Below are positions 22,973-33,204 of a stretch of DNA of 64,000 bases, piece by piece. Position 1 is the first letter of the stretch. Each line of letters starts with the position of its first letter. The notes under the pieces are model-generated. The model was not told the origin of the DNA. It made no database searches and saw nothing but the letters and a program-made list of their open reading frames with translations. This DNA is from Anadara kagoshimensis (taxonomy: Eukaryota > Mollusca > Bivalvia > Arcoida > Arcidae), in assembly GCA_021292105.1 (NCBI GenBank), contig CM037871.1:37697182-37761181 (forward strand). Reading direction: 5' to 3'. A program made the translations under genes and the position numbers.

Positions 22973-23953
22973 TTAGTGCATCGTTACCTGTTCAATATTA
23001 TCCTTTACCCCAGTGGAGTTTCGTCCAAAGCGAGAGGCTAGTGTTTGTTTCATGGGCCTATTCTGCATCACAAAAATGATGGAATTCAGGACTGGCGTTA
23101 CATTTGTCAGAAAATAAATTACAATTCTTCTACCGATTAAATTTTCCGGGAAAAAACGCATCAAATAATATGATGATCTACTACTTCCATAAAGTAAAAT
23201 CACCAGAACCAGAGAAAATGCCCTCTTTAACATCTCTGAGGTTATTCGGTCTTCATGGAAATTCGCTGTCTGCTTACGAATCTTTATATTGTGCTTAATC
23301 GCAAAAATTAATATCATGACTTGACAGACGGTGATGACGAGGACCTGTATAATAACGACAAGTGTCGTAATGAGTTGGGAACGCATGTTAGGGTCCCATT
23401 GGGGTTCACAACACAGGATGCCTACATCAAACAGAGCTGTCTGGAGAATCGCACTCATAGCCATAAACACTACATTAAGACTGAATAAAACCACAATATA
23501 GCAAAATGCATTCCGTTTCCTGAAAAATCTCTGATGTTTGAACGGATATATTATGTACATCATCTTCTCTAACGACATGAGAACCAACAGGATAAAGGAG
23601 AATGCCCGGAATGTTGTGATGGCGCCGCTTTGAAAAGTACACATTTTCTGATTCAACCAAAAGCCGCCCTGAATTAGACCTATAAAAGAGGATACGGAGT
23701 AAATCATTATCTGCGCTATATCCGACATCAAATAAGTCGCAATGAAAACATTGGCTGTAATCCGTAATTCCGAGGTGGAAAATATAAGTGGTATAATGCA
23801 ACCATCTGCAATTAATGTATACAGGAGAGTCAATAAAATGAAAGTCATTTGAATAATTCTCCAATGTTGTGTCGTATCCATCGTGTGTAGATAGAAAAAT
23901 TGCCAATCGTCTCCCAATTCGCTTGATGTGTTCGTAAAATGAGATATATTCAT
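22973..23953 (-). CDS. Divergent class A (rhodopsin-like) GPCR, intronless, orphan
   Basis: 326 residues, seven hydrophobic segments at roughly 33-58, 68-92, 105-130, 149-171, 193-219, 243-265 and 274-296. A short extracellular N-terminus carries N-glycosylation sites at N2 and N8. TM2 keeps the conserved Asp (LMSD). Cys105 at the start of TM3 pairs plausibly with Cys181/182 in loop 2. The DRY motif is replaced by L-E-K and the NPxxY motif by N-S-I-I-F, so the G-protein coupling motifs are unusual. Single exon with no stop or frame break, which argues for a functional gene. It stands alone on the same strand as both oxidases. Ligand unknown; it may belong to a lineage-expanded mollusc family of chemosensory or peptide-type receptors (inference). 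Confidence 0.88.
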   Translation of the reverse strand: MNISHFTNTSSELGDDWQFFYLHTMDTTQHWRIIQMTFILLTLLYTLIADGCIIPLIFSTSELRITANVFIATYLMSDIAQIMIYSVSSFIGLIQGGFWLNQKMCTFQSGAITTFRAFSFILLVLMSLEKMMYIIYPFKHQRFFRKRNAFCYIVVLFSLNVVFMAMSAILQTALFDVGILCCEPQWDPNMRSQLITTLVVIIQVLVITVCQVMILIFAIKHNIKIRKQTANFHEDRITSEMLKRAFSLVLVILLYGSSRSSYYLMRFFPENLIGRRIVIYFLTNVTPVLNSIIFVMQNRPMKQTLASRFGRNSTGVKDNIEQVTMH

Positions 23954-25458
23954 CTTATCTCTCGCCTTAAAATTTCTAGAGAATTTTTAATAAAACAAAA
24001 GTATTGAATCCAAATGTCAAATATTTTCTAAAAAGTCGTTTTAAATATAATTATATACAACTACGGATACTTAAAATTGTCTGGTAGACGAAATCCAAAG
24101 CCAGTTCTTTCATGTACTGCAACATACACTTAATGATGTCTCTATACCAATACTAAATTTGAAATATCAACAGCTTACAGCATTTCATACAGTTGTTTCA
24201 TTTATATAAGGATAATTATGACAGTAATGACAAAGATTATTATATTCGAGATTTATAACAATCGAAAGACTAAAAAGGGCGGAGTTATGAAGTCTATTCT
24301 TTGCTCATTAGGAATACATAACAACAAGAGGTTCATGTTCCTTGACGTTCAACCGATCATATGTGTTACATCTCGCGCATAAGTCGCCATCGTCACCAAT
24401 TGGATGTGACCAATCCATGGGCGATATAAATTTTAGGAACTTGTTCCAAAATGCTTTCTAAAGGTAAGCTCTAGCTAATATAGATTTACCACCAAAAGTC
24501 CATAATGATTAATATTATATGTATTTTCACTTCTGATGTCACTCACTATAAAGTTATATTATACCTTATAAATTTAAGTTTCTATTGAAAAGCATTGTAA
24601 CTGCTCTGGGCCATAATAAACAAAAATTTTAGAGGGCTCGGGACCATTTTGCCCACGAGCCCCGTGACATATTTGTTATACCGAATCTCCAAAACTTTCA
24701 ATATTTTATATCTCATAACTTTCAATGATATAATAAATAAATAAATAATTCAAGTCGACATAAGCTGAAAACAGGCACTGGTCGTAAAAACCCTATTTAT
24801 TATCAACATCATTTTTCAATCATTATGTGAATATTACTTACGTAGTAAAAAAAAAAATCCCTGTCCAGCGCCTCTATTATGACGTCACAAAAACGCCAGA
24901 ACTGTTTACAAGCACAACTGTTGATTTTTTCTTTCGCAGTTTTATGGTTAGTAATGAAACAATGAATATGTCTTGTCGTTTTGCATTTATTCAAAGATAT
25001 TGTAACGTCGACTGGTGCACTAAACTTCGAAAACAAAACGTCGATGTTCATGTCAATGTTCACGTCTTGGGGATTATTCTACTCCGTTTCACTTTCGTCC
25101 ATTTCGTTTTTCTCTGTAGATCTAGATTTGGAGGAAGGATAGGTAATTTTAGGTAACGATGACTTTGGTGAAACAGGTAAGGAAACGAAAGTTCTTTTCC
25201 GACTGGAAACCCGAGTCGTCAACTATGGCCGCCGCCATTACTCAATATCCTTGGGGAACTCACAGGAACAACGTCTCATCAGGGGAGATATTTATATAAC
25301 ATTCGGCCCGGAGCTCCGGGCTTATATACGTTTATATGGCCCGGAGTAGTTACAATGGTTTTCAGTAGAATCTAAATGAGGTATAATATTTTCTTATATG
25401 GACCGTTGTTTCCCTTGATGATTTTCAGAAAATCTTAATTGGAATAATGAAAACGCTT

Positions 25459-25490
<32 letters not shown>

Positions 25491-25739
25491 AAACATGTCG
25501 TCTGCAACAGTTACCAACACAAGGTTTGCTTCGTTAAATGATAAGAATGGCTCAATTTAAATGAATCCAGACATTCAGACAAAACCAAACATACAACTGA
25601 GTATGCAGTAAGCACATTTAGGACATATTTGAGGGAGATATGCTTGCCCGGGGACTTTGAACATTTTTTTCAAAATAAAAGATTAATGCACGATTGAGAT
25701 CATTTTTTGCAGAAATAAGAAATGTACGTATAAACGTCG
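23954..25739. other. 5' flank of the GPCR gene, no gene recognised
   Basis: AT-rich. A (GTT)n tract lies at about 25458-25490 and a GC-rich CGGCCCGGAGCTCCGGGC patch at 25304-25323. Two overlapping short frames at 24809-25156 on opposite strands show no family signature. Confidence 0.4.
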
Positions 25740-26312
25740 TTGGTTGAAATTCGCAGTGGTTTAGCACGCCATGTATCTAAATGTAATTCATATGACATAA
25801 CAAAGGGTATAGAGTTTAAGTCGTCAAATGAGATGTTCGCTGCTATGTGTAAGAATGTTTACAAAGAAAGTAAAGACAAGGTTGACCACAAAAATGCAAC
25901 AGAACAAGCTGACATGTAGAAACTTTACAATTGTGACGTATTTAATGTTAATACACTAGTCGGGTTGTTACAAAAGGTATGGTTTGAGTTGTGCCTGGTT
26001 TTTTTTTCAGAAGAGGTTGGGAAAACCAAAGGACCTCTTGAAAAAAATAAACTTGGACGCATAATGGCAACCATTTTAAAACGTGCTCAGCCATTGCATT
26101 CGAGCCACCACCATATCTGGATTACTTATGCTGGGTTTGAAGCTCGTCATATAATTAGTGTTTCTGGACAAAGAAATGAATCTTCCGTTAAGAGTAACGT
26201 GAGAGACACTACATCAGAACAAAAACGACAAATAAAGGAAACTATCAGTAAATTAGTAGATCAACAGCATGAGTCTAACGTTTCTGAAAATAGAAATCCT
26301 GTCATTGATTAA
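25740..26312 (+). pseudogene. Dead tyrosine recombinase (Crypton/ZMYM-associated type)
   Basis: The 3' part reads GPLEKNKLGRIMATILKRA, then ITYAGFEARHIISVSG and NVRDTTSEQKRQ, matching the C-terminal half of tyrosine recombinase domains in Crypton-like elements and ZMYM-type proteins. The upstream frame includes FKSSNEMFAAMCKNVYKES and KLYNCDVFNVNT, separated by a stop at 25917-25919. Catalytic residues are lost: the usual H-x-L-R reads HHIW, the GHR box reads GQR, and the nucleophile Tyr position (S-Y-x-R-D) reads SNVRD. It is therefore inactive. Bounds are approximate; no terminal repeats identified. Confidence 0.72.
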
Positions 26313-26883
26313 ACCAATTATAATTTCCCTGATCAAATTGATGATACTTTGTGTTTGTCAGCTTCCCAAACCAAATATCTATAACAGATATTACAAATTT
26401 TGAAAACCGCATGGAGGAAAAGACCAATGGACATCTTGCAAACGAAGTAGTGGTTGTAAACAATAGTATCAGTTCTAATACTACTAATGCCGTCAGCTTA
26501 AATTGTACCAGGAGGGGCACGAATAAACCAACATTTTCATTCTATAGATTTTCAGTTAGCATATAGTACGGTCAACACTAAACTGTTTTCATTATCTGCA
26601 AAACTTTATGTTACTTTTGCGTTGAAAAAGTTTATTCTTGTTGTTGGTTAATTAATACGCGTCGTTGTGTCTGTACTTATTAAGACATTTAGTATGAAAA
26701 ACTAAAAAATATAGAAAATTAGAATGTTTTCTCAAAATCTTGATGCTAAAATATACACGTTAAGATTATTTATTTATTAAACGTTTATTGTTGATTTGAA
26801 GATTTAGTTTTTGTTTCTTTATATTCCTGATGAAATAATGACAATGTTGCAGGGGGGTTTGGTATAATATAACAAATATTCCA
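26313..26883. other. Downstream of the recombinase remnant, no gene
   Basis: AT-rich; the frame at 26351-26566 is probably a run-on of the recombinase element and has no signature. Confidence 0.35.
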
Positions 26884-26985
26884 GGGTGCTCAGGGCCATG
26901 TGACAGTTTATGGACCGGGTCGTCAGCCCAAAAACGCAACTGAGGTCCATAACTGTCACATGACCTTGATCACCCTGAAATATTT
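26884..26985. repeat. Imperfect palindrome, ~35-bp arms
   Basis: CAGGGTGCTCAGGGCCATGT...GACAGTTTATGGACC at the left is inverted as GGTCCATAACTGTCACATGA...GATCACCCTG at the right around a spacer of about 30 bases. Confidence 0.85.
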
Positions 26986-27624
26986 TCAAGTTATGAAATC
27001 ACTCGTAAAACTAGACTATATGTAACATCAAAGATGACTGCATCGAATGTCATGGCATTGAATTTAAATCGCAATTGATGAGCATAAAGACTATAAACAC
27101 ATTATAGAGAATGGACTGTGAACCTTTACATAAGCCATTTAAGTAAATGTCATCATCAGCTGAATCTGTAATACGCTTTATTTTTCAATAATAAATATAA
27201 AGTATCTTGTTTCAAATTCATTGTACCTATTAAATATAAGCTTAGATGTTTTAATATTACTGCAGTGAAGTTAATGCATACGAAATGCTCGCCAGACAGT
27301 GTCGAAAGCTGTCTGGTCAAAAACTTACGCTGCCATTATACAGCAGTGTAATATTATTTCTTGTAAATGAAGAGACACAGCTCTAGCAAAACCTCAGAAA
27401 TATGACAGGAAATCATGTTGAGCGGTCTGTGGGTTTGCTGAACAATACAGATAATGAATAACATTAAACATAAGATACCGAATCTGTTTTGGCAAACAGA
27501 TGTACTTAAAGCTTTGAAAAGAGCAGCAGATGTTTAAGTACTAACTCTTTTGTCGGTTTGAGTCCATCGACTGATTTATTTTCCTTTGACGACTTTACTG
27601 TTTTCTTCTACCTTATCAAAATCG
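26986..27624. other. No gene recognised
   Basis: AT-rich sequence. A short inverted pair CAGACAG...CTGTCTG lies at 27292-27317. No coding signal. Confidence 0.35.
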
Positions 27625-27870
27625 TACTTATCAAGGCCCTCAGAAAGTTTTACAGTCATCACAATATTGTTAATAAGCATGGTGTCTCTGCATAAATATT
27701 ACCCATAGTTCCATGTTCCTTTCATTCCCAATTTTAATTAAACACGTGACAGGTGTTTTAGCTAAACAGGAGGTGCTAACCCTTCCGGAGCACGCACCCG
27801 GCCTCACTTCCAGGGTGGACATACTAGTAGATTGGTATGTATGGTTTTGATTTGTTATAAATGAAACGTA
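27625..27870 (-). repeat. Dispersed repeat D1 copy
   Basis: Minus-strand copy: TATCAAGGCCCTCAGAAAGT, then CCATAGTTCCATGTTCCTTT, ACACGTGACAGGTG, AGGAGGTGCTAACCCTTCCG and CCGGCCTCACTTCC in the D1 order. Confidence 0.85.
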
Positions 27871-28384
27871 AGGGAAAACAGTTTGTTTAACACAGTTGTA
27901 GATAACGATGATAGAAGATGTACTTCAACTTGTGGTCAATGACAGTATATTAGATAAATAGTTTCTTCTTAAATTGGTATACATATAGAACATACTAATA
28001 ACAAATGATGTTTTGTCTAAACAACATTTCCACAATCTTCAATTTCGTTCAATAAGTCCACAGAACGTTCGTTTTCATATAGACACTTTCTACATAAGTC
28101 ATGTATTCCATTGTTGTAGTTTCATCTTTCTTGATTTTAATAAACATGGTATTCCTATCGCACCTGTGCGAGTCTTTATTTCCTTTGTTGTCAATCAAGA
28201 TACTGAATATCATGTAACACGACAATGCACGATTCAACTATGCTTAAACAATGTATTTTAGCTGTCTAGATTTGCTTATTCGAGAAACCACCACAGCTTA
28301 TGGATCATTTTGTCAAAACAAATGGAATTTTATGCCAATTTAAAACATTTTATTGTGTCTCATATGCTTAGATATGGAACATTT

Positions 28385-28600
28385 TGTCGAAACATACTGT
28401 CCCATATTTCGATGTTCCTTTCATTTCCAAATTTGGATTACACACTTGACGGGTATAGCTAGCTTAACAGGAGATTCTTATTCTTCCGGCGCACCCGGCC
28501 TCACTTCCCTGGTGGAAGTTTACGCGTTTAACCTATTGTGCAAGCTTTAATTTTCTTGCTTTGCTTTGGAATTTTGGTTTGGATATGGTTTGGTATGTTG
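28385..28600 (-). repeat. Dispersed repeat D1 copy
   Basis: Minus-strand copy with TTCGATGTTCCTTTCATTTC, ACACTTGACGGGTATAGCTA, CACCCGGCCTCACTTCCCTG and the CTTGCTTTGCTTTGG end. Confidence 0.8.
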
Positions 28601-28824
28601 GTTTTGATGATCAGATTAAACGACTATATAAGAAAACTAGAAGAAGTACTGGAGGTTACTTTGCAATATATAGCAGCAGTTATATGTTAAATGTTTCGCA
28701 TAATATTGCATTTAAGATACTGATGTGAATATATTTAAAATATAATAAACAATTATGTTTTCTTTAGAAAATGTATGGGAACTATAGATAAAAAGATGAC
28801 TTCCAATTTTTTATTTTTAGGGTA

Positions 28825-29180
28825 GGAGAGTTGAGTTGAGTTGAGTAATGGTGTTTAACGTCCCAGTCAAGAATATTTCACTTATATCGATACGTCGCCA
28901 GCTATAGGCGAAAGTGCAGAAATTTTGCCTGTGTGTTGCGCTGATGGCATTATACAGCAGGGTTCTTTATCGTGCCAAGCCTACCAAGACACGGGACCTC
29001 GTTTATTTTAAGTTTCCATCCGAAAGAACCGTGACTTTTATTTCGTAATGCCGAGTGCTTGGCAAAGGAACAGTCACTACCCACTTTTAAGTCTTGGGTC
29101 AGACCCGGCCGGGGTTCGAACCCACGACTTCCCACTTACGAAGCCAGCACTGTACCAAATGAGCTACCGCAGTGGTTTTT
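28825..29180 (-). mobile_element. tRNA-derived SINE (family S1)
   Basis: On the minus strand the head is CACTGCGGTAGCTCATTTGG (A box), with GGGTTCGAACCCC as B box. The body is followed by a tail containing AGTGAAATATTCTTGACTGG and GTTAAACACCATTACTCAAC. Full-length relatives are at 58143-58490 and 62040-62375. The conserved tail is like those reported for broadly distributed mollusc SINEs (recalled). Confidence 0.85.
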
Positions 29181-29394
29181 AGGGTAGGAGAAGTAGATTT
29201 AATTGCATAATGCTACGTTGACAGAAGTGATGCCGACATTTTCGAATTTCCTGAAAATAATACCCACAGAACTACAAAGGCTTAATAAGATGTATATTTA
29301 ACATTTAACTAATAAATAACACATTTACATAAATTAAAAGATTTTAAACACTTTTGTCAGTGCTTAAAATTAGGGTTTATCATTCTCTTCTAGT

Positions 29395-29665
29395 TGAAAG
29401 CGTCCTCTGTAGCAGCGACAGGAGGCCTGCTCTTTTTCGAAATTACAGAGGTGTCTTTAGGGTGCACTGAGACACGGTACCTCGGTTTGGAGTCTCATCT
29501 GAAAATAAAGATTCTGGTAATGAGCTTTTTACGGCTCAAGTAAGGACAGAAGATGACAATCATTTCAGAAAATTTCCAAGTCCTGAGTGAGGTTGGAAGC
29601 CACGACCCTTGACATCGGAAGCCAGTGACAGTATTACTCGGTTATGCCGCCATGACCTCTTGAAT
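29395..29665 (-). mobile_element. tRNA-derived SINE, Leu/Ser-like head
   Basis: Minus-strand relative of 19680-19990: GGTCATGGCGGCATAACCGA head, CTTCCAACCTCACTCAGG B-box region, and GACAGGAGG... tail. Confidence 0.7.
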
Positions 29666-30189
29666 TATGGTAAACATTTATCCCTCGCCTTTAGGTAATT
29701 TCTTAATTAGCCGGATTTCAATTAACTTTGTAACAGCCATGTCACAAGGTATTGATAATGCTGTATGTATTATTATATTTCTATAATGAAGTCTCACTTA
29801 GAGATTATATATATAAAGAAAATAGATATGTACAATTAATTCTTCACTTTTACACAAGTTCAGCACGATTTTAGTCCAGTTAGCACACGTTTTCTGCTTA
29901 TTAGGTACCACAAATAAACTTTATATAACAGGTGACATTATTACAAAAATTACATGTAATGTTTAGAACAACCATCAATACGGAAAGAACGCAGCACGTA
30001 TATCAATAATCATGTATTAATTAATGTGGGGTCAAATGTTCGCTTAAACCAATTACATTTCTCAAATCATTGTTATACTGTAAAACCTACAAAGATAATA
30101 ATACTTATATTTCCACCTGATAATTAACAGGTGGTGGTATGTATAATCTAGTTTACTCAAAGAATTTATACAACGAAGCAGGCTGCTTG

Positions 30190-30540
30190 CAAATAAATTG
30201 TTGACTCAGGGATATTGCAATCCTAGGCTTATCAAGGCCCTCAAAAAGTTTTATAGCCGTCATCACAGTATTGTTGATAAGTTTGATGTCTCTGTGTCCA
30301 GGATTGCCCTAGATATTATATTTGACGTCCCATAGTTCCATGTTCTTTTCACACAATTTTGATTACACACATGGCAGATGTAGCTAGCTAAACAGGAGGT
30401 GCTTACTCTCTCGGAGCACCGTCCTCACTTCCCTGGTGGAAGTTCACGTGTCTAACCTAACGTGTCAATTCCGAAGTTTTTACTTTGCTTCTGGATTGTG
30501 ATTTGGACATGGGTTAGTGTGTATTATTTTGATTAGATGA
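30190..30540 (-). repeat. Dispersed repeat D1, long copy
   Basis: One of the two longest D1 copies. It extends beyond the core to GACTCAGGGATATTGCAATC and CTTATCAAGGCCCTCAAAAA, and matches 38395-38775 in inverted orientation. The two copies flank the retroelement cluster at 32-38 kb as inverted repeats. Confidence 0.88.
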
Positions 30541-30597
30541 TGCAAAGTCATAAGTTCTAAAATAACGTGGGTTTGTTTATAGATTATGCTTTACTTA

Positions 30598-30870
30598 TAG
30601 TACAGACCTGTTAAAAGGTTAACACCGAGCTAACGAAAAGGGGTAGAATCTCTGCTATCATATATAAAAAATTACTAATAATATGAAAATTACTAGTGAC
30701 GGAAAATCTGTCGAGAGATAGGAGACAACTGCTGATATATAGATAAAAAGGGTTGGAAGCTCTGCTGCCGGGATATGGATAAATAGTGACAGGAAGGCTA
30801 CTGAGAAATAGACAGCTGTTGTATCGAGAGATCGCGATGAGTTTCCCTTTCTGTACTAATTCGTTAATGT
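30598..30870. mobile_element. MITE with mariner-type left end, right end eroded
   Basis: Left end AGTACAGACCTGTTAAAAGG and internal blocks shared with 22369-22585 and 3203-3440. The right TIR is not recognisable. A small inverted pair GTCATATACCATTTTTTT / AAAAAATGGTATATGAC follows at 30951-31008. Confidence 0.65.
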
Positions 30871-31104
30871 ACTCCCTCATGCATAGTATTTCCTTAGTTC
30901 AGTTTGGTAAATTGTATTCTAGAATTGGTCCTTTAGGTATCTTTTAGTAATGTCATATACCATTTTTTTTATTTAATCATAAAATACATTCAAAAAATGG
31001 TATATGACAGTAACATAGAATTCAAATCATCAAAAGAAAATTCTATAATGTGGTATTACAAATTTATGTCCATATCACCATTCTCAAAGCAAACTTATAA
31101 ATTA

Positions 31105-31870
31105 AGTAAAACATGTGAACTTCCACCAGGGAAGTAAGGTCGGGTGCTCTGGAACGTAAAAGCAATAAAACAAGTAACATTATATAAATAGTGCCCTAGG
31201 GGACAGGGCCGAGCCGAGAGGCGAGGGAGATAAAAATATCAAGGGGGGAAATTCCTCCATTTTCCCTCAACCAAGGGCATTATTTACTTCATTATACCGA
31301 AAAAGTATGAAAATCTCAGTTAAAAATGCATTAACTTGCATAAAACTGTTAAGGTGCCCCTAATGATAAAGGAAGGATATTCGGACAGAAGTATGATGAC
31401 TAGGCAGTTTCAGTGATTTTCCGTGTCTAGCAGTGAAAATTGCAATATTCCATGTTCAAACATTTTGAATTGCTTCATGCCATGTCATTAGAAATAATCA
31501 ACCGATGTTAGTTTGAAAATTGTTGGTAAGGTATAATAAATTACTTAATATTAGTTCGAGAAACTGTCTCAACTATTATTCAAGATCGTGCAACATATCG
31601 GTTCATGTTTACATCATTTAACACAAACATATCGGTTCTTGCTAAAATCAAAATTCAAAAAGCAAAGCAAAAACTTCGACAAGTGGCATATTTAGATAAA
31701 CGCGTGAATTTTCACCAGTGACGTTAGTCCGGATGTTCCGAAAGGGCAAGCACTCGTACCACGTTTGAAATCATAACCGAGATTTACAGGAACATGGACC
31801 TTTGACACATCAAATATATCCAGGATAATTTTGATATAGTGACACCATACCTACCAACAATAATGTGATT
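31105..31870 (+). repeat. Two degenerate D1 copies
   Basis: A short fragment at 31105-31150 (GTGAACTTCCACCAGGGAAG) and a diverged plus-strand copy at 31650-31870 containing TTTTCACCAGTGACGTTAG, CCGAAAGGGCAAGCACTCG and ATCAAATATATCCAGGATAA. The stretch between them, 31151-31649, has no recognisable feature. Confidence 0.65.
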
Positions 31871-32704
31871 ACGGTCATTAAACTTTTTGAGTGATTTGAT
31901 TTGATTAGATCAGATTAGATTAGGCTAAATTAGATGTTGAGTTGACACCTTATCCGACTGGATAAAGGCTGCAAGATCTTATTTAAACAAGGATTGCCAG
32001 GCTTAAAGAATGTATGAGCACTAAACTGTCTTCAGAACTCAGGAATGCAGAAATTTCGGCAATTCTAACAGACATACACGACAAGTATTTTGTTGTCCTA
32101 GCTGATTAGGCCTCCAACAACATTATTTTTTGTAAGTGATTTTAACCTTGAATGTCTTATGAAGGGGTTTGGTTTAGATAGTATATCAAATAACCTTACA
32201 CTAGAACTAATTTTACCAAAGATGAAGTTCTTTCCAATCATAGGGGAGTTCTTTAGTCTTACTTGTATTGGATTCCTAAACTTCACAAACATTTATACAA
32301 AGGAAGATATAAGGCATGTTCATCTAAATGTACTACTAAATTATTATCATTATCTCTAACACAAATTATGACAGTCGTCATATAAGGTCTTCAGTCATAT
32401 TCAGATGAAGTCTATTCTACATCTGCAATTAACCAAATAAGTATTTTTAAAAATTCTAAAGAATAACTTGAACATCTTACTTCTAAAACTCTATCTGCTG
32501 TTAAAACATTTGATTTTTCTACACTTTACCGCACTATCCAACATTCTTAATAACGTCTTAAACCAATCATTCACTTATCATTCATTTTTTTGGATAAACA
32601 ACATGTCTTTGGTGCACCAGCAAATAATCGGTATACTATTGGGCACAAACTGTGCGCCATTGTCTGCTGATTCGTTTTTTTTATTTTGAAATTAATGCAG
32701 AATC

Positions 32705-33003
32705 TTGTTAAATTCAATATTATACCAGTTTTAATTTTACAACATTAGACGGCCGTTTTTCGAATACAATTTATCATCAGTAGTGCTTGGACCAACATTA
32801 TGAAACCGAAATTGTTTTCATGATGTTGGAAAGATACCTAAAGAACCAAAATATATTTTACCAAATTTAGCTAAGGAAATACTTAGCATGAGGTAGTATA
32901 ACTTGGTCTTAGAGGATATTAAAATTTTAACTACAAGCTTTAGTTTATTTTTGAAAATGATACACAATAATTGCCTATTGAGTTTGTGATATCCTCATGA
33001 CAA
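32705..33003 (-). mobile_element. Hammerhead-bearing repeat inserted in PA copy 1
   Basis: Splits the reverse transcriptase remnant before its Y-T-D-D part. Landmarks are ACCAGTTTTAATTTTACAAC, GACGGCCG, GTAGTGCTTGGACCAA, CTAAGGAAATACTTAGCATG and CACAATAATTGCCTATTGAG, shared with the other family copies. Confidence 0.8.
32741..32787 (-). ncRNA. Type I hammerhead ribozyme, mildly degenerate
   Basis: Core CUGAUGA is intact, as is the GUC cleavage triplet. Two extra A residues follow GAAA, and stem II is weakened. Stem I pairs AGCACUA with UAAUGUU. Confidence 0.72.
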
Positions 33004-33204
33004 CACACAAGCAGAGATACAGTGCCTCTGGAGAGAAAACTGCTGCCAAATCATTAAACTCCACATACAGATATACAGATGACGTTCTGTCTCTGAACAA
33101 TCCTAAATTTGGAGACTTAATATATATATTGTCCAAAAAATGATTTCAAGCACAGAAAATATAAAGTTCTTGTTTAAAAAAGAAAACGACAGAAAAAACT
33201 TTCA

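Larger units (their letters stand above)
32082..33150 (+). pseudogene. Decayed Penelope-like reverse transcriptase (element PA, copy 1)
   Basis: Plus-strand fragments in shifting frames spell the reverse transcriptase of a Penelope-like group common in molluscs: VLAD/ASNNI (32097-32125), TNFTKDEVLSNHRGVL (32205-32253), YWIPKLHKHLYKGRY (near 32270), YSDEVYSTSAINQI (near 32405), SKTLSAVKTFDFSTLY (near 32490) and, after an inserted hammerhead repeat, YRYTDDVLSLNNPKFGD at about 33065-33115. Y-T-D-D is the catalytic box. Many stops and frame changes make it inactive. Confidence 0.8.

Noticed and set aside
23475..23906. 143-codon minus-strand frame
   Set aside because: Shadow of the GPCR gene in another frame; lacks any family feature.
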